Of a stretch of 64,000 nucleotides of DNA, positions 1 through 8,376 are shown piece by piece. The position numbers and the translations under genes were made by a program. Position 1 is the stretch's first letter. Every line of letters starts with the position of its first letter. Under the pieces are notes generated by a model that saw nothing but the letters and a program-made list of their open reading frames with translations, did not search any database and was not told the origin of the DNA. This DNA comes from Pseudoalteromonas luteoviolacea. GTDB taxonomy: Bacteria; Pseudomonadota; Gammaproteobacteria; Enterobacterales; Alteromonadaceae. The stretch covers positions 496,001 through 560,000 of the forward strand of contig NZ_JAGJEH010000003.1 in the NCBI RefSeq assembly GCF_018100925.1, in the 5' to 3' direction.

Positions 1-195
1 TAACCCTATCACTCTACTAAAATCAACTGTGCCATATCATACACTGCCAGTTGACGCTAAACCATCATTGCTGGCTTGATAAATATAACGAGTACCTGAA
101 GACCTTCACACATACACTGAGAATAATGGCAGTGCAATTGTGTATTTTTTCTTGCTAGCTTAGGTTTGCTTTAATCAAAATATATAAGGAAAATT

Positions 196-390
196 ATGAA
201 GCTTACAATCAAGAAAACCCCACTTAAAAAACTGTCTAGTGATAAAGCTCTACAACCAAACGCAACAAACTTTGTTGCTGGTGGCGAGCCAGACTTGTGC
301 CCTACAGTAGGTCAGGGAACATGTATCAATGCGATACACAACAGTGGTTGCTTCACGGCAAGAGAGCAAGACTGCCCTGTGGCGTCGTAA
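196..390 (+). CDS. Small double-glycine-leader, Cys-rich peptide (RiPP-precursor-like)
   Basis: A 64-residue peptide preceded by AAGGA five bases before the ATG. Residues 1-30 form a basic leader starting MKLTIKK, with a conserved-looking LSSD and ending VAGG; residues 31-64 are a hydrophilic core with four Cys (35, 43, 52, 60). The leader aligns with that of the 56-residue peptide at 48756-48926 (MKL, K7, K11, L13, S14, D16, P21, A23, AGG), while the cores are unrelated. Leader-plus-GG architecture is known for class II bacteriocins, microcins and lanthipeptide-type precursors. No LanB, LanC, LanM, radical-SAM or C39-peptidase transporter gene lies nearby, so modification or export would have to act in trans. 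The first 195 bases of the window hold no other gene that I can see. The gene is convergent with the copper efflux operon. That it is real rests on the second copy; its function is unknown. Confidence 0.7.
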   Translation: MKLTIKKTPLKKLSSDKALQPNATNFVAGGEPDLCPTVGQGTCINAIHNSGCFTAREQDCPVAS

Positions 391-402
391 CGACGTCAAT
401 AA

Positions 403-434
403 AAGAAGCAAGGTTCACTGGAACATTGCTTCTT
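403..434. terminator. Bidirectional hairpin between peptide gene and cusA-like gene
   Basis: AAGAAGCAA (403-411) pairs perfectly with TTGCTTCTT (426-434), and the loop contains a nested GTTC/GAAC pair, giving one long hairpin. Read leftward it is followed by a T-rich run (TTCTTTTATT), fitting a terminator for the efflux operon. The T-tract is weaker in the rightward direction. Confidence 0.6.
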
Positions 435-450
435 CAAGTTCAGCCCCCAA

Positions 451-3400
451 TTAGCCGTTATTAACAGCAATACTTTGATTAAATTTTGCAATATCTCGGC
501 GCTTCAAAAGGCTATAAAAGGCGGGTAGTACAATAAGCGTAAGTACAACAGCGCTTGTCATACCGCCGACTAAAGGCGCTGCAATACGACTCATCACTTC
601 AGAACCCGTTCCAGTTCCATACAATATTGGCAGTAACCCAACGATAATGGTTGTAACCGTCATCATAACAGGCCTAACTCTCAATCCCGCACCATAAATA
701 AGCGCATTCATATAGTCTGTATCTGAAATAACGATGGCTGTATTTTGTGCTTTTTCTTTGAGCTCTTTGAGTGCTTGGTTGAGATAGACCAACATGATCA
801 CGCCTATTTCCACTGCAACGCCTGCCAGCGCAATGAATCCAACCCCAACAGCCACCGAGAAATTGAACCCTTCCCAATACATTAACCATACTCCACCAAT
901 CATGGCCATAGGCAGGGTTATCAGAATCAATATCACCTCACTTAGCGCTTTAAAATTCAAATAAAGTAAAATCACAATGATAGCGAGGGTGAGAGGCAAT
1001 ACGTATGAGAGCTTGGCTTTTGCTCTTTCCATATACTCATATTGACCAGCCCAAATAATCGAATAACCAGCTGGTAGCTCAAGCTCCGTCGATAAATGGG
1101 CCTTTGCATTTCGTACATACGTACCGACATCAATTCCTTCAATATCAATATATGTCCACCCATTCAAACGCGCATTTTCACTTTTTATACTCGCGGGTCC
1201 GGTATCAATATAAACCTCAGCAACGTCACCTAATGTAATGTGTTTACCTGATGGCGTGATCACCGGTAACTTGGCGAGCTTTTCCGGTGAATCACGGAAA
1301 TGTTGCGGATAGCGAATATTAATAGGATAACGCTCCTGCCCCTCGATAGTTTGTGTCACAACAGCGCCGCCAATCGCAGTCGATACCACTTGCTGAACAT
1401 CAGCAATATTTAACCCAAAACGGCTAGCCTGCACTCGGGAAATATCTACTTTAATATATCGGCCACCAGCAACCCGCTCAGAGTACACAGACGCGGTTCC
1501 GACAACCGCGGGTAAAATGCGTTCAATTTGCTGACCAATATCTTGAATGACCTCAAGATCTGGACCCGCGACTTTGATACCAACAGGGGTTTTAATTCCT
1601 GTTGCCAACATATCTATCCGCGTTTTTATCGGCATTACCCATGCATTCGTCAGCCCCGGAAATTTAACGAGGCTATCCAGTTCAGCTTGCAAGCTCTCAG
1701 TAGTCACGCCTTCACGCCATTGCGATTTAGGCTTCAATTGAATAAAGGTTTCAATCATAGTGAGCGGTGCCGGATCTGTTGCGGTTTCTGCACGCCCTAC
1801 TTTGCCAAAGACATTCTCTACCTCAGGTACTGTGCGGATCAATTTGTCAGTTTGCTGCAATAACTCGCGCGCTTTACCAATCGATATTCCCGGGTAGGTC
1901 GTGGGCATGTACATTAAGTCGCCTTCATCAAGTGGTGGCATAAACTCGCTGCCGATTTTACTCACAGGATAAAAGCCCACAACAGACACCACAACCGCCA
2001 ATAGAATGGTGCTTTTAGGAAATCGCATCACCTGCTTTAGTACGGGCATATACAGGGCAATTAACATGCGATTTAAAGGGTTCTTCTTTTCTGAAAGTAC
2101 CTTACCGCGAATGAAGTACCCCATGAGCACAGGCACCAAGGTAATAGCCAACCCTGCCGATGCTGCCATAGCATACGTTTTAGTATAGGCAAGTGGTTCA
2201 AACATTCGCCCTTCCTGAGCTTCTAATATAAATACAGGCAAAAATGAAACGGTAATGATCAACAAACTAAAAAACAGTGCTGGGCCTACTTCTGACGCCG
2301 ATTTGGTAACTATTTCCCAGCGGTTTTCATCGGTCAATGGCGTTCTTTCCATATGTTTATGCATATTTTCAATCATTACAATCGCGCCATCTGTCATAGC
2401 ACCGATCGCAATTGCAATGCCGCCCAATGACATGATGTTGGCGTTTATCCCTTGAAAATGCATGATGATAAAAGACACCAGTATGCCAAGCGGCAATGAG
2501 ATCACCGCCACAATAGACGACCTTAGATGGAATAAAAAAACCACGCAGATCACAGCCACGACGATTAACTCTTCTGTCAATTTTTGCCATAAGTTATCCA
2601 CTGCCGCCTCAATTAGCTGAGAGCGATCGTAAACAGGCACTACTTTTACCCCCTCTGGTAAAGACAGCTTCAACGACTGTAGTTTTTCCTTAACCCCCTC
2701 TATGGTCGCTTGTGCATTTTCTCCTGAGCGCATCACCACAATCCCGCCAACGACTTCGCCTTCACCGTTGAGCTCGGCAACACCTCGACGCATCTGCGGC
2801 CCCAAACGCACTTGTGCGACTTGTCCAATTGTCAGCGGAGTCCCTTTAATACTGACACCCAATGGGATTTGTTCAATATCTCTGAGAGAACCTATATACC
2901 CAGTAGCAGTCACCATATACTCGGCTTCCGCCATTTCAATTACTGAAGCTCCCGTTTCTTGGTTACCCTGTTTGAGTGCTATTTCAATTAAACTCAGTGG
3001 GATGTCATATGCTCTTAGTTTGTTTGGGTCAATTTCTACTTGATACTGCCTCACCATCCCACCTACTGTGGCGACTTCAGATACCCCGGAAACCGTCTGC
3101 AATTCATATTTTAAAAACCAATCTTGAATACTACGTAGCTGACTAAGATCGTGCTTTCCAGAACTATCGGTGAGTGCATACATATATATCCACCCAACCC
3201 CAGTGGCATCGGGACCAAGCTGTGGTTTTGCTGGCTCAGGTAAACTTGCAGCTGCTTGGTTTAAGTACTCAAGAACTCGGCTTCGCGCCCAATAGAGGTC
3301 GGTGTCATCGTCAAAAATAATATAGACATAAGAATCGCCAAAAAAGGAAAATCCACGCACAGTTTTAGCGCCAGGAACCGACAGCATCGCAGTACTGAGC

Positions 3401-3603
3401 GGAAAAGTTACCTGATCTTGCACCACCTTCGGTGCCTGACCTGGATAACTGGTTTTGATAATCACTTGTACATCAGACAGATCAGGGATCGCATCAACAG
3501 GTGTATGTTTTAGCGAATAGATCCCACCAAATGTCAACACCAGTGTCATCAGCACCACCAACAAGCGATTGTTTACAGACCATTTAATAATTGATTCAAT
3601 CAC
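451..3603 (-). CDS. cusA: CusA/CzcA-family heavy-metal RND efflux pump
   Basis: This 1050-residue inner-membrane proton antiporter has the length and layout of the heavy-metal efflux RND family. It has an N-terminal membrane helix, the PVDAIPDLSDVQV stretch, two large periplasmic loops and two blocks of membrane helices (about residues 340-540 and 865-1035). Cus-type proteins expel Cu(I)/Ag(I) through an adaptor and outer-membrane channel. Copper/silver specificity is inferred from the sequence style and from the CusF-like domains in the neighbouring adaptor; other metals are possible. The start is a GTG with GGAG seven bases upstream. It is the last gene of a leftward operon (His-rich protein, DUF411, CusB, CusA), 12 bases after the adaptor gene. 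No outer-membrane channel gene is present, so a channel encoded elsewhere must serve. Confidence 0.93.
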   Translation of the reverse strand: MIESIIKWSVNNRLLVVLMTLVLTFGGIYSLKHTPVDAIPDLSDVQVIIKTSYPGQAPKVVQDQVTFPLSTAMLSVPGAKTVRGFSFFGDSYVYIIFDDDTDLYWARSRVLEYLNQAAASLPEPAKPQLGPDATGVGWIYMYALTDSSGKHDLSQLRSIQDWFLKYELQTVSGVSEVATVGGMVRQYQVEIDPNKLRAYDIPLSLIEIALKQGNQETGASVIEMAEAEYMVTATGYIGSLRDIEQIPLGVSIKGTPLTIGQVAQVRLGPQMRRGVAELNGEGEVVGGIVVMRSGENAQATIEGVKEKLQSLKLSLPEGVKVVPVYDRSQLIEAAVDNLWQKLTEELIVVAVICVVFLFHLRSSIVAVISLPLGILVSFIIMHFQGINANIMSLGGIAIAIGAMTDGAIVMIENMHKHMERTPLTDENRWEIVTKSASEVGPALFFSLLIITVSFLPVFILEAQEGRMFEPLAYTKTYAMAASAGLAITLVPVLMGYFIRGKVLSEKKNPLNRMLIALYMPVLKQVMRFPKSTILLAVVVSVVGFYPVSKIGSEFMPPLDEGDLMYMPTTYPGISIGKARELLQQTDKLIRTVPEVENVFGKVGRAETATDPAPLTMIETFIQLKPKSQWREGVTTESLQAELDSLVKFPGLTNAWVMPIKTRIDMLATGIKTPVGIKVAGPDLEVIQDIGQQIERILPAVVGTASVYSERVAGGRYIKVDISRVQASRFGLNIADVQQVVSTAIGGAVVTQTIEGQERYPINIRYPQHFRDSPEKLAKLPVITPSGKHITLGDVAEVYIDTGPASIKSENARLNGWTYIDIEGIDVGTYVRNAKAHLSTELELPAGYSIIWAGQYEYMERAKAKLSYVLPLTLAIIVILLYLNFKALSEVILILITLPMAMIGGVWLMYWEGFNFSVAVGVGFIALAGVAVEIGVIMLVYLNQALKELKEKAQNTAIVISDTDYMNALIYGAGLRVRPVMMTVTTIIVGLLPILYGTGTGSEVMSRIAAPLVGGMTSAVVLTLIVLPAFYSLLKRRDIAKFNQSIAVNNG

Positions 3604-3615
3604 GCTCGGCTCCTA

Positions 3616-5343
3616 TCAATGATGTGCATGGCTATCGTGCGCTTGCTCATCGTCAGCTGCCTGCATAGCAACAATGATTAAGTCATCTCGAACTTCAAAG
3701 GTGAATGAGATCTCATCACCTACTTTGAACTCTTTGAACTCCAATTCACCAGCCACCACAAAATCCATTGTCGCCGCAGGCCTTTTCCATTTATCAATGG
3801 CTTCTCGACTGATATTCAAAATGCGTCCTTTCTGATCTATATGATTAATCACCCCTTTAACTGTTGCTGTCGGAATCTTAGCTTGTGCCACTATATGAAT
3901 ACCTGTTACCTCGTATCCGCCAGCATCTTGTTCTGTAACTTCGAAATGCAATCGCTGACCAGACTTCAAAGTTTCTATCTCCACAGCTTTTGCAACATTA
4001 AAATTCATCGTCATGGTGGGCCAGTCCCATGCTTCAACTGGTTCATGGGTAATATTAACTTCACGATGCTGCACCATCACGCTATTTACTTCGCCCTGCA
4101 TCCAAACAGATTTGGGGCGTTCCACAAATTGCATTCTTTTGAAATCAGACGTTTTACTAGATTCTGAGTCAATTAAAAATTGTGCAGAGGTAACCACCTC
4201 TTCGCCTTCTGTCAGCCCTGAGACTACCTCAATGGCAGTGTCATTAATTCTGCCAATCTCTACTTCAATGGATTTAAACTGACCGCCGCCTAGCGCCAAT
4301 ACAACTCGATTTTGGGCTCCTGTTCGGATCACTGCACTTGCCGGAACCGTTAAAACCTCGAGTATTGGATCAGCTTCAATGTCAACACGCGCAAACATAT
4401 TTGGCTTGAGTATTAAACCTGGATTATCAAATTTGAGCCTAACCCTCAGTGTACGGTTTTGAGCGTCTAAGCTGGGATACACATAATCTACTTTGCCAAG
4501 CCAAGATTTGCCTGGTAAGTAATCTAACTCCATTGTAACTGGTAGCCCGGGTTTAATAACCGCAGCTTGGCGCTCAAATACTTCCGCTTCAACCCACACC
4601 TGATCCAACTTACCTATGCTCATCATGGTCGTGCCAGGCTGCACATAGTAACCTTCACGGATCTTAAGATTTTCAACTACGCCTGATTGCGGCGTATAAA
4701 ATGTAACTGTTTGACGAACTTGTTTGGTCTTTATCAGCTGCTCGATGAAGTCCACGGACATTTTAAGTGCTCTAAGTCGCTTACGCGCTGCATCTATCAG
4801 CTGCTGATCTGATTGCTTCAACGCGACGAGCATCTCTTTTTGTGCATTCACTAATTCAGGAGAATATAAATCGTACAACGCCTGTCCTTGCTCGACTTCA
4901 TCACCTATCGCTTTAACGTATAAGTTATCTACCCAACCATCTACGCGCGGATGGATGTGCACCAACTTGTGTTCATCATACTGAACATAGCCCACTGTAC
5001 TTATTGAGGTTTGCAGTGAGCCTCGTTTCACAGTCGCCGTTCTCACCCCTAAGTTATTAACCATATGGGAAGCTATTTTTACTACGCCAGGACCAAACTC
5101 ATCTTGTCCTTGAGGTTCGTCATAAACCGGCACAAGGTCCATGCCCATGGGTGACTTTCCAGGTTGGTCACGACGATAATTTGCGTCCATCGGTGCCACC
5201 CAATAAAGCGGCTTTTTCTCGCCTTCCGGTGTTGCTTCTTTATCACTGAGCGGTTGTCCCTCCATAAATAACAAGGCCGATAGGCCGCCTATTGCAATCC
5301 CAATTAAAGCCGTACAAAGGGTTTTTATTGCAGAAGACATCAT
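3616..5343 (-). CDS. cusB: CusB-like periplasmic adaptor with two C-terminal CusF-like domains
   Basis: A 575-residue membrane-fusion protein. After an N-terminal membrane anchor comes a heavy-metal-binding segment (YWVAPMDANYRRDQPGKSPMGMDLVPVY-like, about residues 47-75; key features the paired Met and Tyr), then lipoyl, hairpin and beta-barrel adaptor domains. Unusually, two CusF-like folds follow. The first (about 410-480) keeps the Cu(I)-binding pattern His...Trp..Met-x-Met (HEPVEAWDWPTMTMNF). The second (about 490-560) keeps the Trp and last Met, but the His is Arg and the first Met is Ala (SREAIDKWKRPAATMDF), so it probably does not bind copper in the same way. The C-terminus is His-rich (DSHAHH). 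Fusing the metallochaperone to the adaptor would replace a separate CusF. The start is preceded by a GGGGAG ribosome site. Confidence 0.92.
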   Translation of the reverse strand: MMSSAIKTLCTALIGIAIGGLSALLFMEGQPLSDKEATPEGEKKPLYWVAPMDANYRRDQPGKSPMGMDLVPVYDEPQGQDEFGPGVVKIASHMVNNLGVRTATVKRGSLQTSISTVGYVQYDEHKLVHIHPRVDGWVDNLYVKAIGDEVEQGQALYDLYSPELVNAQKEMLVALKQSDQQLIDAARKRLRALKMSVDFIEQLIKTKQVRQTVTFYTPQSGVVENLKIREGYYVQPGTTMMSIGKLDQVWVEAEVFERQAAVIKPGLPVTMELDYLPGKSWLGKVDYVYPSLDAQNRTLRVRLKFDNPGLILKPNMFARVDIEADPILEVLTVPASAVIRTGAQNRVVLALGGGQFKSIEVEIGRINDTAIEVVSGLTEGEEVVTSAQFLIDSESSKTSDFKRMQFVERPKSVWMQGEVNSVMVQHREVNITHEPVEAWDWPTMTMNFNVAKAVEIETLKSGQRLHFEVTEQDAGGYEVTGIHIVAQAKIPTATVKGVINHIDQKGRILNISREAIDKWKRPAATMDFVVAGELEFKEFKVGDEISFTFEVRDDLIIVAMQAADDEQAHDSHAHH

Positions 5344-5422
5344 CGTACTCCCCCTAAACCTTTGTTATTTAAACTCGGTTGCTGATTGAGAATTGGTATG
5401 TATTGCTCATAGATAACGGCCA

Positions 5423-5923
5423 TTAGAACTGCTCCTCATATTCAGTCACGGTGGCAAATACCTTACTGCTGCCATCTTTCATTAGTATCAACACTTGATA
5501 TGGGTTAAAACGCTTCCCTACTTCCACGCCCGGAGAACCAAGCGGCATAGCCGGAACAGACAACCCAATGGCATTTTCTATCGGATTAGATAAGAATTGT
5601 TTAATAAACTTTGCAGGGATATGCCCTTCGAAAACATAGCCATTATCGCTCACCCCTGTATGGCAAGATTGATAACGGGCTTGGACCCCCAACTTGCGCT
5701 TAACCTCGCTTAAATTAGGTAAATCATATATTTGGTGAGAGATGTTAAATTGAGTTAAATGTGCTAACCACTTCGTACAACAGCCACATGTCGGGGTTTT
5801 GTATACTTTTAACATCGGATGCTCGACGCTTTGTGTTGCGCTTACTGGACTTTGAAAGCCAAAAATAACTGAAAGGCATAGCACAAGTGCTACAAATTTA
5901 AATTTATACATGCTGGAACTCAT
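5423..5923 (-). CDS. DUF411-family periplasmic metal-binding protein
   Basis: A secreted protein with a signal peptide (FVALVLCLSVIFGFQSPVSA), followed by the DUF411 pattern: CGCCTKW near the start of the mature chain, CHTGVSDNGYVFEGHIPAK in the middle and GLSVPAMPLGSPGVE towards the end. DUF411 proteins are commonly found beside copper and silver resistance genes; binding of metal by the Cys cluster is inferred. The reading frame is open back to a TTG at 5962, but the first ATG codons (5923 and 5911) lie just before the signal peptide. None has a clear ribosome site, so the exact start is uncertain. It lies upstream of cusB in the same leftward operon. Confidence 0.85.
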   Translation of the reverse strand: MSSSMYKFKFVALVLCLSVIFGFQSPVSATQSVEHPMLKVYKTPTCGCCTKWLAHLTQFNISHQIYDLPNLSEVKRKLGVQARYQSCHTGVSDNGYVFEGHIPAKFIKQFLSNPIENAIGLSVPAMPLGSPGVEVGKRFNPYQVLILMKDGSSKVFATVTEYEEQF

Positions 5924-6057
5924 TTTTAGTTGTGATCTATAGCCGCCGACACATATTGCCAAAACTTAAACCCAATGCTGTCACAGCACAGGCTAATAAG
6001 CAGACATGAAGACGGCCAATTTTTATACAGAATATTTAGGGCGCAATAACCCTAGGA

Positions 6058-6477
6058 TCACACCAAAATGGGTGGTTTATATACGGAGTTGATAAATTGG
6101 TTAGGTGAACCGACATAGCCAGAAACAGGTTTGTCTGTTGCTAAATTGATTGTAGAAAAGATATTCGCTTCACTGATAAAAAGAGAAAACGGCGCGCACA
6201 AACTGGTAGGGCAAGTACAATCGGTCTTGCAACAATCCATATCACTGTGTGTTGCCATAGAAGTATCATGGTGCATACCGCTACTGTGGTCATGTGACTG
6301 CGATATACTCTGGTGAACATCATGCATGGCCACTGTTATAGAAGCCATCGGCATATCGTGATCACATATCATCTTTGCCTGCACCAATGGCTGAAACACA
6401 AACATCAAAAACACTGCCACAACTAATACCAGTTGCACAGGGTTATATACTGTTTTTGATAATTTGCGATCACTCAC
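6058..6477 (-). CDS. Small His/Cys/Met-rich exported protein, DUF2946/CopL-like
   Basis: This 139-residue protein has one N-terminal hydrophobic segment (VQLVLVVAVFLMFVFQPLVQA). The exported region is rich in metal ligands: HDMPMASITVAMHDVHQ, SHDHSSGMHHD, then DMDCCKTDCTCPTSLC, with a C-terminal YKPPI. This general design (short, one signal or membrane segment, His/Met clusters, terminal PP motif) is typical of the CopL/DUF2946 proteins that often lead copper-efflux operons. It is the first gene of the leftward efflux operon. A role in copper binding or sensing is inferred from composition and position only. Confidence 0.7.
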   Translation of the reverse strand: MSDRKLSKTVYNPVQLVLVVAVFLMFVFQPLVQAKMICDHDMPMASITVAMHDVHQSISQSHDHSSGMHHDTSMATHSDMDCCKTDCTCPTSLCAPFSLFISEANIFSTINLATDKPVSGYVGSPNQFINSVYKPPILV

Positions 6478-6541
6478 AAGTCTGATACCTTTGATTTTTG
6501 TAGTACTACTATAACGCTAAATCGACAAAGAATAAAACACT

Positions 6542-6578
6542 GTCTAGCTAAGTGAGTAATTTACTCACTTAGCTAGAC
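6542..6578 (-). terminator. Perfect 18-bp inverted repeat downstream of lgt
   Basis: GTCTAGCTAAGTGAGTAA is repeated in perfect inverse order around a single central T. It starts 13 bases after the lgt stop codon and, read leftward, is followed by GTTTTATTC. A rho-independent terminator for lgt is the simplest reading. The arms are longer than usual, and the repeat also sits directly upstream of the efflux operon, so an operator or exonuclease-blocking stem is an alternative. Confidence 0.65.
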
Positions 6579-6591
6579 CATAAGCATGTAA

Positions 6592-7386
6592 TTAAGCAGC
6601 TTTAACTGCTTCTCGGCGATGCGCCCAAATCATCAGGCCTAGGCCGCCAATTATCATTGGCAACGACAATATTTGCCCTTGTGAGATAATACCAGCGTGT
6701 AACCCAATATGGGCATCTGGTTGACGGAAGTATTCAATTGCAAACCTAAATACGCCGTAGCCCAATAAGAATAGTCCTGCAATACTACCTGCTGGACGCG
6801 GCTGTTTGCGATACCAAACAAGAATCAAGAATAAGACCAACCCTTCAAAAAACGCTTCGTACAATTGGGAGGGGTGCCTTGGAACATTACCGCCCGAAGG
6901 GAAAATTACCGCCCAAGGTACATCCGTTTGCCGTCCCCACAATTCACCGTTAATAAAATTACCGATCCTGCCAGCTAGTAACCCCACAGGAACCATAGGC
7001 ACCACAAAATCTCCCACAGCCAAAGGGGACTTATTAGTTCGCCATGCAAAAATAAAAATCGCGGTGATGACACCAAGTGCACCGCCGTGGAATGACATTC
7101 CTCCTTCCCATACTTTAAATAGCATCAGCGGATCTGATAAAAAGGAAGAGAAGTTGTAAAATAGCACGTAGCCAATACGGCCACCTAAAATGACCCCTAA
7201 CATGCCATAAAATAGCAAGTCACTGACCTGTTCTCTCGTCCAGCCCGAGTTGGGTTTATCAGCTTCTTTATTTGCCCACCACATCGCAAATGCAAAACCA
7301 ATTAAGTACATAAGGCCGTACCAACGGACACTTAGTGGACCGACTGAAAATATAATCGGATCAATTTCCGGAAACTGCAAAGCCAT
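6592..7386 (-). CDS. lgt: Prolipoprotein diacylglyceryl transferase
   Basis: A 264-residue integral inner-membrane enzyme that moves diacylglyceryl from phosphatidylglycerol to the lipobox Cys of prolipoproteins, the first step of lipoprotein maturation. The family signature [14 protein letters not shown] is present, as are the conserved YGLMYLIGF segment near the N-terminus and HPSQLYEA. Length is normal. The start has GAGGGAAAG upstream. It is the last gene of the rppH-ptsP-TSUP-lgt group, nine bases after the TSUP gene. In many gammaproteobacteria thyA follows lgt; here the copper efflux operon follows. Confidence 0.97.
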   Translation of the reverse strand: MALQFPEIDPIIFSVGPLSVRWYGLMYLIGFAFAMWWANKEADKPNSGWTREQVSDLLFYGMLGVILGGRIGYVLFYNFSSFLSDPLMLFKVWEGGMSFHGGALGVITAIFIFAWRTNKSPLAVGDFVVPMVPVGLLAGRIGNFINGELWGRQTDVPWAVIFPSGGNVPRHPSQLYEAFFEGLVLFLILVWYRKQPRPAGSIAGLFLLGYGVFRFAIEYFRQPDAHIGLHAGIISQGQILSLPMIIGGLGLMIWAHRREAVKAA

Positions 7387-7395
7387 CGCTTTCCC

Positions 7396-8220
7396 TCAAT
7401 AAAATAACATTTTGCCTGCAATCACGATGAGTATGAATGCAAACACCTTTTTAATTGTTGCTACTGGTAAATAATGTGTGGCTTTAGCACCCAATGGTGC
7501 AGTAAACCAAGAAGTCAGTACAATACCAAATAAAGCCGGTAAGTAAATATATCCCAAAAAGCCTTGTTGCAAAGTTAACTTTTCGCTACCCGCAACGATA
7601 TAACCAATACTGCCAAACAAAGCGATCACAATACCACTCACCGCAGCACACCCTATGGCTTTTCTCATATCTATAGAAAAATAGTTAAGCAATGGTACTA
7701 CAAGCACCCCACCCCCAATGCCAATCATGGCTGAGAGCGCACCCATTATACTGGTTATGCCGGTAATCGTCGCACCGCTGGGTAAATTTCGAGTGACGTT
7801 TTGTTCAACATTACGGCTTGAAATCACCATTTTTGCAGCGATTAAAATCACACACAGTAAAAATACCCATTTGATGATCAAAGCAGGGATTAAGGTGGTA
7901 AAAAAGCCACTTAAAAGCGCACCTATCGCGACACCACTCACTACCCAAGGTGCTATAGCCCAAGGCACATTGCCATTTCGGTGATGTGCAATTGCGGAAG
8001 ACGTTGAAGTAAATAATATTGACGCTAATGAGGTCGCAATTGCCACTACGATGACTTGCTCAGTGGGTAATATTGAAAAACTGATCAATATTGCCGATAG
8101 GACCGGGACAATAATGAGACCACCACCAATACCAAGCAACCCAGCTAAAAAACCGACCACACAACCGAGTAACGCACAGCTTAAAACCAACGGTGCGTTA
8201 ATAGACATAATGATGTTCAT
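7396..8220 (-). CDS. TSUP (TauE/SafE) family membrane permease
   Basis: This 274-residue polytopic membrane protein has the internally duplicated glycine-rich motif of the TSUP family, GFLAGLLGIGGGLIIVPVL near the N-terminus and LSAMIGIGGGVLVVPLL in the second half. Members move sulfite, sulfoacetate, thiosulfate or other anions; the substrate here cannot be told from sequence. It sits between ptsP and lgt on the same strand. The ATG at 8220 has AGAG upstream; an alternative ATG lies four codons later. Confidence 0.88.
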   Translation of the reverse strand: MNIIMSINAPLVLSCALLGCVVGFLAGLLGIGGGLIIVPVLSAILISFSILPTEQVIVVAIATSLASILFTSTSSAIAHHRNGNVPWAIAPWVVSGVAIGALLSGFFTTLIPALIIKWVFLLCVILIAAKMVISSRNVEQNVTRNLPSGATITGITSIMGALSAMIGIGGGVLVVPLLNYFSIDMRKAIGCAAVSGIVIALFGSIGYIVAGSEKLTLQQGFLGYIYLPALFGIVLTSWFTAPLGAKATHYLPVATIKKVFAFILIVIAGKMLFY

Positions 8221-8376
8221 TATGATGCTCTTTGTTATTGTTGTGCCCTATGTTAACGCATCTGCGGTGAGCCTGCACACCTATTCGCTTGATTCAAAAA
8301 TAGCGCTCTTTAACTAAACACTAAACGCGATTCACTCAGCTCACGACCCATTCCATGAAAAAGCCGATTTTAGAGT

